Assembly: GCA_020427635.1 (NCBI GenBank)
Contig: JAGQOH010000018.1
Location: 1-51,813 of the forward strand
Origin: Phycisphaerales bacterium
Lineage (GTDB): Bacteria; Planctomycetota; Phycisphaerae; Phycisphaerales; UBA1924
Length of the DNA: 51,813 nucleotides
Direction of reading: 5' to 3'
The position numbers were made by a program, and so were the translations under genes. The notes beneath the pieces were generated by a model, which was not told the DNA's origin, ran no database searches, and saw nothing but the letters and a program-made list of their open reading frames with translations. This document shows, piece after piece, positions 9,054-18,004 of this stretch (positions within the stretch are counted from its first letter, which is position 1; every line of letters starts with the position of its first letter).

Positions 9054-10589
9054 TCAACCCGCCATCACCGGCGCGGGCGTCGCGCCGTTCATCCGCGCCA
9101 CCGCGGTCTGATACACGTTCAGGCACTTCCCCGCTGCGCCGTCCCACGTCAGCTTGCGCAACTCCAGCGCCCCATGATCGCGCAGCGTCTGGCTCAAGGG
9201 CGGGTGCTTCAGCACCGCGACGATCTTGTTCGCCATCTCCTCGGTGTCCCAGAAGTCCACCTTCAGCGCGTGACTCAATACCTCCGCCACGCCCGACTGC
9301 TTGGAGATGATCACAGGCGTGTCGTTGCTCAATGCCTCGAGCGGTGCAATCCCAAACGGCTCACTCACCGAGGGCATCACATAACAATCCGCCATGCGGA
9401 ATACGCGCGACACATCCTTGCCACGCAAGAAGCCCGTGAAGAACAGCTTGTGCCCGATGCCAAGCTCCGCCGCCTGCTCGATCATCTGCCGCGCAAGGTT
9501 CCCATCGCCCGCGACCAGGAATTTCACGTTGTCGAGCTTCTCGAGCACGCGCTTTGCCGCCTGCACGAAATACTCCGGCCCCTTCTGCATCGTGATGCGC
9601 CCAAGGAATAACACGATCTTGTCCTTGCGCTCGATCCGCGGCAGCGAAACAGCCGGCGCCTGACCGTTGTCTTGCTCAACCCCGTTGTAGACGACCTGCA
9701 CACGATCTGGCTCAACCGCATACCGCGCCGTCACGATCGACTTCGTCAACTGACTTACTGCGATCACATGCACCGCCGCGTGCATCCCGCGCCGCTCGAT
9801 GTCATAGATCCGCTGGTTCACATGCTCGCCCGAACGATCGAACTCCGTCGAGTGAATGTGCGTCACGAGCGGCTTGCCCGTCAGTCGCGCCAGCGCCATC
9901 CCCGCGGGATACGTCATCCAGTCGTGCGCATGAATCACATCGAACGGCACATCGCGGCACATCCGCACCACCAGCATCGCATACTCGCGCGCCGCCCCAA
10001 GCACATCCCCCGCATAGTCCGCCCCTGCCGATGCATGCGAGGAGCCGCCGCCAAGCCCCGCCGGGTCTCCCCCAAACGCCGTCACCAGTGCGTCGTGCGC
10101 CTCATCTTCAACAACCTCGAACACGCCCGTGGGCCAAAGCCCCTGCTGACGCATCCGCTCCAGCATCGCCAATGTGATCGTCCGCCGACCATCCGGGCGC
10201 ACCGAACCACCGCCCGGATACCCCGAAGGCGCCCCGGAGCCCGTCGGAAGCCCAAGAAACGTCACGTGCTCAAACCCGGGCAACTGCACGCCCTTCGGCG
10301 CTGCGGCCCCGGGACCCACGCTGCCCGTCGCCGTCCCGACAGAGCGGCCCGCGCCACCCGACGAAACTGCGCCGCCACCGCCGCTACCCACAGCACCCCC
10401 CGCATTGGGCGTGCCCTCCGGGCTCATCAGTTCCACATGCGACGCCATCGACCGATCCACCGCCCGCGGCAGCACGAACGTCACGCGATGCCCCGCGCGA
10501 TCCAGCGCGCGCGTCAACCCATAGCACGCAGTGCCAAGACCACCCGAGATGAACGGCGGAAACTCCCAGCCGAGCATCAACACCCGCAT
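9054..10589 (-). CDS. Glycosyltransferase (GT4/GT5, starch-synthase-like N-domain)
   Basis: A 511-residue GT-B fold enzyme. The N-terminus MLGWEFPPFISGGLGTACYGL resembles the ADP-glucose-binding lysine/glycine loop of glycogen synthases. The C-terminal domain carries FLGRITMQKGPEYF, GDGNLARQMI and the nucleotide-sugar motif SEPFGIAPLEAL, as in GT4 enzymes. Residues ~56-135 are an unusual Gly/Ser/Ala-rich low-complexity insert (GGAVGSGGGGAVSSGGAG and similar) between the two regions. The likely role is storage-polysaccharide or surface-glycan synthesis; donor and acceptor cannot be read from sequence. lipB follows by 11 bp on the same strand. Confidence 0.86.
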   Translation of the reverse strand: MRVLMLGWEFPPFISGGLGTACYGLTRALDRAGHRVTFVLPRAVDRSMASHVELMSPEGTPNAGGAVGSGGGGAVSSGGAGRSVGTATGSVGPGAAAPKGVQLPGFEHVTFLGLPTGSGAPSGYPGGGSVRPDGRRTITLAMLERMRQQGLWPTGVFEVVEDEAHDALVTAFGGDPAGLGGGSSHASAGADYAGDVLGAAREYAMLVVRMCRDVPFDVIHAHDWMTYPAGMALARLTGKPLVTHIHSTEFDRSGEHVNQRIYDIERRGMHAAVHVIAVSQLTKSIVTARYAVEPDRVQVVYNGVEQDNGQAPAVSLPRIERKDKIVLFLGRITMQKGPEYFVQAAKRVLEKLDNVKFLVAGDGNLARQMIEQAAELGIGHKLFFTGFLRGKDVSRVFRMADCYVMPSVSEPFGIAPLEALSNDTPVIISKQSGVAEVLSHALKVDFWDTEEMANKIVAVLKHPPLSQTLRDHGALELRKLTWDGAAGKCLNVYQTAVARMNGATPAPVMAG

Positions 10590-10653
10590 CGTCGAACCCT
10601 ACCCTTGCCAGACCTTCGCAGGTCAGTCATCCACGCCCAACGAGGTCGCACCC

Positions 10654-11151
10654 TCAGTCGGCCGCTTCGTCATCATCCTTCATGTCGCCGAGCTCGCAAA
10701 ACACCCGGTCGAACGCCATCAAGCACCGCGCCAGGTTCTCGCCATCCCCCGCAACCAACGCCGCACCCCGCAGCGGCAGCAGCGCCCGAAACACGAACAA
10801 CTGTTCATCGTCGCGATAGTGCTTCAAGGGCTTCAACGCACCAGCGTCCCACCCCAAATCGACCAGCTCCTCATCGAGCATGTCGTCCAGGTCGTCACGA
10901 CTCCACATCAGTTCCGACTCAATCGACTGGCTCAAGTACCGATCGGGCGAGCACCAGCTGGCCCACACCTCGCCAGTCCCCTCAAACTCGATGCGATAGA
11001 ACGCCTCCGCCTCCGTCCCCGCTGGATGTGCCCACAGCCCTGGCCGCCGAAGCTCCACCTTCGCGAACGTCTCGGCCTCGCGCAGAGACGTCGCGGCTGC
11101 ATCGAGGGCAGCACGCTGACCAGTCGTCAGTGCGTCAGACAAGGCGTCCAT
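10654..11151 (-). CDS. Hypothetical cytosolic protein
   Basis: I do not recognise this family. From the ATG at 11151 (GGAG at 6 nt) it is 165 residues; a GTG at 11190 would add 13. It has no signal peptide or membrane segment, is acidic overall and ends in a DDDEAAD tail. The middle contains aromatic strands (AFYRIEFEGTGEVWASWCSPDRYLSQSI) and an acidic helix (DDLDDMLDEELVDLGW). It lies 64 bp upstream of the glycosyltransferase gene on the same strand and is divergent from prmC. Confidence 0.68.
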   Translation of the reverse strand: MDALSDALTTGQRAALDAAATSLREAETFAKVELRRPGLWAHPAGTEAEAFYRIEFEGTGEVWASWCSPDRYLSQSIESELMWSRDDLDDMLDEELVDLGWDAGALKPLKHYRDDEQLFVFRALLPLRGAALVAGDGENLARCLMAFDRVFCELGDMKDDDEAAD

Positions 11152-11261
11152 CTCCGGCTCCAATGGGTGCACCGGGGCCGATACAGGCACATCGACCGCT
11201 CTCAGGCCATTCTATATCACGCGACGCGCTCGTGTCGACCGTGGCTACACTCCGCCTGCCC

Positions 11262-12248
11262 ATGGACCAAGCACGCGACCATGCCCGCGCCAACGCCCAA
11301 GCGACACCGCCGACACCTTCGGCGTGGACCACGCGCACGCTACTCGCCTGGATGATCGACGCCTTCGAGCGAAAGGGCGTTGACGAACCCCGCCGTTCTG
11401 CGGAACTTCTGCTCGAGCATGTCCTCCAATGCAAGCGCATGCATCTCTACACGCACGCCGATCGGCCCGCGAGCGAACCGGAGCGCGACGCCCTGCGCAC
11501 ACTCACGGCCCGCGCACTGCAACACGAGCCCGTGCAGTATCTCCTCGGCGAGTGGTCGTTCTTTGGCTTGACCATCAAGCTCGACAAGCGCGTGCTCATC
11601 CCGCGACCATGCACCGAGATCATTCCCACTGAAGTCCTGCAACACGCGCGCACAAGACGCGCCGACGCGCCCGCCGAGGATCCATGGTCGCCCCTTATCG
11701 CCGACATTGGCACTGGCAGCGGCTGCATCACCCTCGCCATCCTTTCCCACCTGCACGAGGCGTGCGCCATCGCGACCGATCTCTCGCCCGACGCCCTCGA
11801 CGTCGCACGCGCAAACGCCGAGCGCTTGCAGCTTGCTGATCGCATCACCTTCGCGCAAGGCGACCTGCTCGAGCCCGTTGCGCGAGAGCTCGACCACTGC
11901 GGCAAGCTCCTCGACTACCTCGTCTCAAACCCGCCCTACATCCCCGATCACGAATGGAACGACCCCGCCATGATGGGCCGCAACGTCAAAGGCCACGAAC
12001 CGGAACTCGCGCTCCGTGGCGGCGTGGACGGCATGCGCCTCGTTCGTCCACTCATCGAGCGCGGCCCCGAACTCCTGCGCCCCGGCGGCATGCTGCTCAT
12101 TGAGATCGCCGCCTCCAACGCGGACGCCACACTTGCGCTCGCTGCGCGCCACCCACTGCTCGAAGGCGAATGCCTCTTACGGGATCTCGATGGCCTGCCC
12201 CGCATCCTGGTCGCCCAGCGATCATCAGCGCCCGCCCTGCCCAACTAG
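11262..12248 (+). CDS. prmC: Peptide chain release factor N5-glutamine methyltransferase PrmC
   Basis: A 328-residue SAM-dependent enzyme that methylates the Gln of the GGQ motif in release factors RF1/RF2. An N-terminal helical substrate-binding domain (about 25-100, with EPVQYLLGEWSFFG) is followed by a Rossmann methyltransferase domain with ADIGTGSGCITLAI (SAM loop at 150-154) and the catalytic NPPY at 223-226. Typical PrmC is ~280 residues; the excess is a short disordered N-terminus and a loop near 132-145. prfA is not adjacent here. It converges on the next gene with a 9-bp gap. Confidence 0.93.
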   Translation: MDQARDHARANAQATPPTPSAWTTRTLLAWMIDAFERKGVDEPRRSAELLLEHVLQCKRMHLYTHADRPASEPERDALRTLTARALQHEPVQYLLGEWSFFGLTIKLDKRVLIPRPCTEIIPTEVLQHARTRRADAPAEDPWSPLIADIGTGSGCITLAILSHLHEACAIATDLSPDALDVARANAERLQLADRITFAQGDLLEPVARELDHCGKLLDYLVSNPPYIPDHEWNDPAMMGRNVKGHEPELALRGGVDGMRLVRPLIERGPELLRPGGMLLIEIAASNADATLALAARHPLLEGECLLRDLDGLPRILVAQRSSAPALPN

Positions 12249-12257
12249 GACCGAACG

Positions 12258-14054
12258 TCAAGCACCCTTCGCCTCGCCCTGGTCTTTGCGCCCCGATTTG
12301 GGGCGCGGCGGTGCACCGAGCGCCTTGCGGCACTCATCCACAAGCGACTCTGCCTGGAACGGCTTGAACAGCACGCACTGCAGGCCCTCCTGACTCGCGC
12401 GCACGATCGAGTGGTGCGGGTCGTAGCCAAAGCCCGTCATCAGAATCACCGGCAGATTGGGGTGCGTGCGACGTGCAGCAGCAAATACCTCATACCCCGT
12501 CTTGTCGCCCAAGTTGATATCCGACACCACCAGGTCATACGCCTCCGTCGCATCGTGCGACAAGCGCCACTGCTCCAGCAACTTGATCGCGCCATCGCCA
12601 TCGCTGCTCAGCACCACATGTGCGCCGCGGTTCTGCAGAATGTCGCGGATCGTCTCCGCAATGTGCAGTTCGTTGTCCGCCACCAACACCCGCCGACGAT
12701 GCAACACCGGATCGATCGCACTACGCTCCATCGCCTCGTCAACGCCCAACAGCGTGTGCGGCCCCTGCGCCACATCCTTCACACGCCGACGAATCGCCGC
12801 CACATCCTTCAGGATGCGCTCGACATGCGCCGACATCTCTTCGTTGCCCGCAGTCTCCTCGCGCAAACGCTCGGCTTCCAACGCCAGATCATTCAAGGGC
12901 GCAGAAAGCTCGCCCTGCATCGTGCCCGATGTGTCCTGCCGCGTCGTGTAGCGCTCAACGAGCAGCAAGTTCAAGATGTGGAAGCTCATCGCCAGATAGT
13001 TCGCAAAGATCTCTGCAAACTGGCGGTCCTGCTCTCCAAACGCCCCTACCTCTTCGGACTCCACGTTGAAAATACCGATCACCCGGTCATACAGCTTCAA
13101 CGGCACCGTGAGCGATGACCCTGCATGCTCGAGGCCAAACACATACCGGCTGTCCTGCTCCGTATTTGCACAGATGTACGAGCGCCCTGTCGCTGCCACA
13201 TACCCCGAAATCCCCTGCCCCTCAGCCTCGGCAAACAACTGAATGCCCATCGCCTCCACGGGCATCCCCGTCGAAGCCACCAGTTTCAACTCCCCCGAGT
13301 CCTCATCAAGCAGCCGCAACGCAAAATGATCGAAGTTCAAGAGGTCGTGGGCATACTTGCCAATCCGTTGCTCGATGAGACGCAGGCGTTCCCCCGCGTG
13401 CATCGTCTTGATCATCTCGGGCTCGAAGTGCACAAGCTCACGCCCCGCCTTGTCGAGCGCGTCGATCTTGGCCTGCGTGCGCTCACGATCCGTCACCTCG
13501 CGCACCACAACCGCCAGCCGGGCGACCTGGCCCGGATCCGCCGCCGCCTCATCCAACACCGGCGTCACCATGCACTCGAAGTACCGCTGACTCTGCTTCA
13601 TTGCGATGCTGTACCGCTTGGGCGAAATCGGCATCGCCTGATCGCCGTCTTGCCGCCGGGCCAGGGTCTCGTCAAAGTGCTGCATCGCATCGACGCACAC
13701 CGACGAGAGGCGGCGATGGATCAGCGCGTGAAAGCTCCGGAAGCGGGCGTTCGACCACGTCGTCTCCCCCGCGCGATCCGCCAGCGCCACCCCCTCGCCA
13801 ATCGCGTTGAGGAGCGTCGCAGTCAGCTGCCCTGTGATATCGCCGAGCCCCGTGAAGCTCGCGGGCGGCGCCACCACCGCCGCGCAATTCTCGCGCTCAA
13901 GCACCTCGGCCGCGTGCGCCGGGTCACCCCGCACGATCTCAAAGTTCGCGCCAAGCGCCGCCGCGAGCGCAGCAACATCGCTGTCAGGCGACGCCAACAG
14001 CAACAGCTTGGGCTTGGCGTCCGTAGGTCGAGTCTGGGGGGGCGTTGCGTTCAT
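12258..14054 (-). CDS. PAS-GAF-receiver signalling protein lacking a kinase domain
   Basis: A 598-residue multi-domain protein: a Rossmann-like N-terminal segment (about 15-70), a PAS domain (about 80-195, ending VVVREVTDRERTQ), a linker, a GAF domain (about 220-365), a helical stretch (about 370-440) and a C-terminal receiver (about 457-580). The receiver has the acidic patch VADNE, phosphoacceptor Asp in VVSDINLGDKTG and Lys in LFKPF. The helical stretch sits where a hybrid kinase has HisKA, but it has no H-box His and no ATPase domain follows. It therefore probably receives phosphate from another kinase, or signals through its sensor domains. It is divergent from the ABC cluster. Confidence 0.85.
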   Translation of the reverse strand: MNATPPQTRPTDAKPKLLLLASPDSDVAALAAALGANFEIVRGDPAHAAEVLERENCAAVVAPPASFTGLGDITGQLTATLLNAIGEGVALADRAGETTWSNARFRSFHALIHRRLSSVCVDAMQHFDETLARRQDGDQAMPISPKRYSIAMKQSQRYFECMVTPVLDEAAADPGQVARLAVVVREVTDRERTQAKIDALDKAGRELVHFEPEMIKTMHAGERLRLIEQRIGKYAHDLLNFDHFALRLLDEDSGELKLVASTGMPVEAMGIQLFAEAEGQGISGYVAATGRSYICANTEQDSRYVFGLEHAGSSLTVPLKLYDRVIGIFNVESEEVGAFGEQDRQFAEIFANYLAMSFHILNLLLVERYTTRQDTSGTMQGELSAPLNDLALEAERLREETAGNEEMSAHVERILKDVAAIRRRVKDVAQGPHTLLGVDEAMERSAIDPVLHRRRVLVADNELHIAETIRDILQNRGAHVVLSSDGDGAIKLLEQWRLSHDATEAYDLVVSDINLGDKTGYEVFAAARRTHPNLPVILMTGFGYDPHHSIVRASQEGLQCVLFKPFQAESLVDECRKALGAPPRPKSGRKDQGEAKGA

Positions 14055-14169
14055 GCCTTGGCGTCGCCTAGCCTCGCGGCGCCGATGTCACCACATATGG
14101 GCCCCACGCAGGCCCCAAGCCGAAGAGTATTCTTTCATCGTCCCGATTGCATTGCCAGCGCCCACAAAG

Positions 14170-15114
14170 ATGATTGAACTCGAAAAAGTCGATCGCTCCT
14201 TCGGACGCGTTCACGCCGTCAGAGCCGTGTCATTCTCGGTCCCTGCCGGGGCCATCGTGGGCGTGCTGGGCCCCAATGGCGCGGGCAAAACCACAACGAT
14301 CCGCCTCATCACGGGCCTTTTGCCCCCAACCCGAGGCCGCGTCGTCCTCAATGGCGCTGAGGTCGCCCCCGAACGCCGCGACCTCCGCCGTCGCATTGGA
14401 TATCTCCCGGAGGCCAACCCGCTGCCCGCCGAGATGTCGGTTGAGGGCTACTTGAAGTACCGCGCCCGCCTCTTTGGCATGCATGGACGCTCCGCACGCG
14501 ACACCATCAACCGCACACTCGACCGCTGCAAAGTCACCGACATGCGCAAGCGCCGCATCGAGCATCTCTCCAAGGGCTATCGCCAACGCGTGGGCCTCGC
14601 CGCAGCGCTCCTGCACAACCCGCCACTGCTCATCCTCGATGAGCCCACCAGTGGACTCGACCCCGCGCAAGTCCTTGAAACCCGCGCGCTCATCGCTGAA
14701 CTCGCAGGCCAACACACCACACTCCTCGTGAGCCACATCCTCCCCGAGGTCGAGCGCACATGCGATCGCCTGCTCATCTTCGCGGGCGGCAAACTCCGCG
14801 CCGATGGCACGCGCGAAGCGCTTCTCGCCCAGTCCGGCGCCAACCGCTACATCGTCGAATACAAGTCGCGCGCCAATGCAAACAATGACCTCCTTGCCGC
14901 CGTCCCGGGCGTCAACCGATGCACAACGCAATCCCTCAACGATCAGTGGACGCGCGCCGCCGTGGAGTTTGATACCGATGTCACCGACGCCGGCGCACGC
15001 CTCGGCGCCGCAGCAGCCACCCACGCCCTCACCCTGCGCGAGCTCCGCCACGATCGCCCCACACTCGAATCCCTCTACATTTCCCTGGTCGAACGCGCCG
15101 AGGAGCCCGTCTGA
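14170..15114 (+). CDS. ABC transporter ATP-binding protein (GldA-like)
   Basis: A 314-residue ATPase with Walker A GPNGAGKT (34-41), an ABC signature of the form LSKGYRQRVG near 134, Walker B LLILDEPTSG near 157, and an H-loop VSHIL. A C-terminal extension of ~80 residues (DUF4162-like) is typical of the GldA/CcmA branch of ABC-2 exporters. The stop overlaps the permease ATG (TGATG), and with the next three genes it forms one operon. In Bacteroidetes the homologous GldA/F/G complex is linked to gliding; in other phyla the substrate is unknown. Confidence 0.92.
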   Translation: MIELEKVDRSFGRVHAVRAVSFSVPAGAIVGVLGPNGAGKTTTIRLITGLLPPTRGRVVLNGAEVAPERRDLRRRIGYLPEANPLPAEMSVEGYLKYRARLFGMHGRSARDTINRTLDRCKVTDMRKRRIEHLSKGYRQRVGLAAALLHNPPLLILDEPTSGLDPAQVLETRALIAELAGQHTTLLVSHILPEVERTCDRLLIFAGGKLRADGTREALLAQSGANRYIVEYKSRANANNDLLAAVPGVNRCTTQSLNDQWTRAAVEFDTDVTDAGARLGAAAATHALTLRELRHDRPTLESLYISLVERAEEPV

Positions 15115-15830
15115 TGCGCGCCGCCCTTGCCATCGCATCGCGCGAGGTCGCCGCGTGCTTCCGCACCTCAATCGGCTGGGTCGTGCTTGCGCTCTACGTG
15201 CTGCTCTCTGGCCTTTGGTTTGGCTTGCAAACGCTTCAGCCCGGCGAGCCCGCGTCCATGCGCGCCCTGCTCGACTTCTCCCAGTGGATCCTGCTCATGG
15301 TCGCCCCCGCAATCTCGATGCGCCTCTTTGCAGAAGAGCTCCGCACAGGCACCATCGACCCACTCATGTCTACGCCCGTCTCCGATTGGTCCATCGTCAT
15401 TGGCAAGTACCTTGGTGGCCTTGGCTTTCTTGGCATCATGCTCGCCGCAACGCTCATCCATGTTGGCGTCCTCGAACTCGTCGCAAACCCCGACTATGGC
15501 CCCATCATCGCCGGCTACGCCGGGCTCCTCCTCGTCGGCGCGTTCTACCTTGCCGTCGGCACGCTCTTCTCCGCAATGACCAAGAACCAAGTCGTGGCCT
15601 TCCTCGCAACACTCTTCTTCTTCCTCGCGCTCTTCTTCGCATCAGGCCCGCTCGCACAACAACTCGGCTCACCCTACAACACGATCCTCTTCACGCTCTC
15701 CATCCCCCTTCGCCAAGCCGACTTCGCCAAGGGCGTCATCGAAACGCGCCACGTCGTCTTCTTCGTCGCTTGGGCATGCGTCTTCTTGGCCGGCGCGGTC
15801 GCAGCCCTGGAATCGCGGAGGTGGCGATGA
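15114..15830 (+). CDS. ABC-2 type permease (GldF-like)
   Basis: A 238-residue integral membrane protein with about six hydrophobic segments, starting with a segment near IGWVVLALYVLLSGLWFGL and ending with FFVAWACVFLAGAVAAL. The motif LRTGTIDPLMSTPVSDW is the characteristic cytoplasmic coupling region of ABC-2 permeases related to GldF and NosY. It is translationally coupled at both ends (TGATG with the ATPase, ATGA with the next gene). It should form the membrane channel driven by the preceding ATPase. Confidence 0.9.
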   Translation: MRAALAIASREVAACFRTSIGWVVLALYVLLSGLWFGLQTLQPGEPASMRALLDFSQWILLMVAPAISMRLFAEELRTGTIDPLMSTPVSDWSIVIGKYLGGLGFLGIMLAATLIHVGVLELVANPDYGPIIAGYAGLLLVGAFYLAVGTLFSAMTKNQVVAFLATLFFFLALFFASGPLAQQLGSPYNTILFTLSIPLRQADFAKGVIETRHVVFFVAWACVFLAGAVAALESRRWR

Positions 15831-17995
15831 ACGCCCCCGCTACACCGCCCGAAAGTGTCACCTCGAAGCGGGCCCGCTTCGCGCTCATGGCCACAATCAC
15901 ACTGTGCGCGCTTGTCGCCGCCGCACTCTTCGCGAACATCATTGGTGAGAAACGCTCCACCCGCATCGATCTCACTGCCACGCGCGAACACACACTGGCT
16001 CCCCGCACGCAGGCCATCCTCGCCCAGCTCGATCAACCCCTGGAACTTGTCGTCAGTGCCGACGTGCGCTCCATCGACGCACGCTCCATGCAGCGCGTCC
16101 GCGACGTGCTCGACGAGTTCCAACGCGCCTCGGGCCGGCTTGGTGTCACCATCATTGACACTGGTACGACCGCCGCCGCGGCTGACTTCGCCCGAGTCAT
16201 CGCCCTGCTCGCCGAACGCAACGCCGCTGAGATCACCACACATCGCCTCGTGCTCACCGACGCCCAACAAGCATTGGGCGACCTGGCGGAGCAGCTTCCC
16301 GCACTCGCCCAATCGCTGCTCTCCATCGCAACCGCCAGCAAGATGGCCGATGCCGAGAACATCAACACACAGGCGCTGCTCATTGGCGAGGTCGCAACAT
16401 CCTGTTCACGCGCCGCGGAAGGCGTGCGTGCAGCGCTCCAAAACACAGTCGCAGGCTCGGTGCTCCCCGCCACGGATGAAGCACAATCCGCCGCGAACGC
16501 ACCCTTCCAAAACGCCATCGCCACCGCCGGTGCTGTTGATCAGTGGGCAAGCGAAGTCGCAACACGCGCCCGCGCTTCTTCAAACGAAGCGACCCGTGCC
16601 ATCGCGCCACTTGCGAACGATCTCGCCGCCCAAGCCCGCACCATCGCTGACCACGCCGCCATCGCCTTCGACGCCCTCACGCGCCTCGGCCCCCTCGAAC
16701 CGCTGCAAATCGCGCGCGCCATCCAAGTCACGCCCGCCGTGCTCATCATCGCGCCCAACGGCACCACCGCAATCAACCTCGAATCACTCTTCCCCGCCTT
16801 TGCCGATCCCACCGATACCGCAGGCCGCGCACAAGTGCGCTTTGTCGGCGAAGAACTCATCGCCACCGCCATCTCCACCCTGCTGCTCGAACACCCACCA
16901 ATCCTTGCGATCGTTCACGCCGACCGCGAACCGTTGTTCGATCGAGCCGGGCGTCTTGCCAACCCCAACGGCGCCGCCCTCGCATCAATCATCGATCGCT
17001 GCCGACTCCGCCGCATCGACGTCGTCGAATGGCCGTGCGCTGTTGACTTCGCTCGCCCTATGTTTACTGACATCAACCCCGATGGTCGGCGCCCCATCGT
17101 CTGGTTCGTACCCGGTGCGCCGTCGCGTCTCAATCTCGATCGCACAACCGGTATGACCGAACGCGCCACGCGCATCGGCCACCTCGCCGACGCCATCCGC
17201 ACGTTGATCAACGCGCAACAAAACATCCTTATGGCAGTCGAGCCCTCCGAACTCCCGGGTGCCGGGCAGCCCGATCTCCTCGCCGAACCACTTCGCAGCG
17301 CATTTGGCCTCATCATCGACACGGGGCATCCGCTCATCGAACGCATCACGATGCCAAACGCAATTGGTTACTCAACCTATCAATCGCCCGCCGTCGTTGG
17401 CGACAGCCCGCTTGCCAGCGCGCTGGCCAATCTCAAAGTGCTCTTGCAATGGCCAATGCCAATGACAACCCAGCCAACGGACCAAGTCACCGTCGCGCCA
17501 CTCCTGCAAGCGCCCGCGGACGCCGACATCTGGGGCGAAGCACAGTGGATGCCATTGCGCTACGCCAATGAGCGCCGACCGTTCATGTCCTTCTCGCCAC
17601 GCACGGCCATTGATCCCGACCCGGAACGCGACAATGTCACTGGCCCCTGGGTCGTCGCGGCAGCAATCGAAAAACGCAACGCCACCGAACAACCTCCGCA
17701 ACGCGCTGTCATCGTTGCCTCACCTTCGTGGTACGAAGCGATCTACGATCAGCAAGCCGAACTCGAAGGGCGAAACGTCGCCCTCTATCCAGGCAATCGC
17801 GAACTCTTCGATAACGCCATCTGGTGGCTTAGCGGGATCGACAATCTCATCGGATCAGCCGCCACCGCAACAGATGTGCCGCGCATCGCACAGCTTTCCG
17901 CTCAGTCACTTGCGCTTTGGCGCTGGACCCTCATCGCAGGTGTGCCCGTCCTCCTTCTGCTCGTTGGCATCGCATTCCGCTTTGTGAAAGGTTGA
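15827..17995 (+). CDS. GldG-like ABC auxiliary protein
   Basis: A 722-residue protein with one membrane segment near the N-terminus (about 20-40) and another at the C-terminus (LWRWTLIAGVPVLLLLVGIAF), so most of it lies outside the cytoplasm. The block TRIDLTATREHTLAPRTQAILAQLDQPL matches the start of the GldG / ABC_transp_aux family. Residues ~100-320 are Ala-rich and helical, longer than in GldG of gliding bacteria. It overlaps the permease stop by 4 nt and is followed by the DUF4340 gene, an arrangement often found with this transporter type. Its mechanistic role is unknown. Confidence 0.84.
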   Translation: MNAPATPPESVTSKRARFALMATITLCALVAAALFANIIGEKRSTRIDLTATREHTLAPRTQAILAQLDQPLELVVSADVRSIDARSMQRVRDVLDEFQRASGRLGVTIIDTGTTAAAADFARVIALLAERNAAEITTHRLVLTDAQQALGDLAEQLPALAQSLLSIATASKMADAENINTQALLIGEVATSCSRAAEGVRAALQNTVAGSVLPATDEAQSAANAPFQNAIATAGAVDQWASEVATRARASSNEATRAIAPLANDLAAQARTIADHAAIAFDALTRLGPLEPLQIARAIQVTPAVLIIAPNGTTAINLESLFPAFADPTDTAGRAQVRFVGEELIATAISTLLLEHPPILAIVHADREPLFDRAGRLANPNGAALASIIDRCRLRRIDVVEWPCAVDFARPMFTDINPDGRRPIVWFVPGAPSRLNLDRTTGMTERATRIGHLADAIRTLINAQQNILMAVEPSELPGAGQPDLLAEPLRSAFGLIIDTGHPLIERITMPNAIGYSTYQSPAVVGDSPLASALANLKVLLQWPMPMTTQPTDQVTVAPLLQAPADADIWGEAQWMPLRYANERRPFMSFSPRTAIDPDPERDNVTGPWVVAAAIEKRNATEQPPQRAVIVASPSWYEAIYDQQAELEGRNVALYPGNRELFDNAIWWLSGIDNLIGSAATATDVPRIAQLSAQSLALWRWTLIAGVPVLLLLVGIAFRFVKG

Positions 17996-18004
17996 CCCAA
18001 AACG

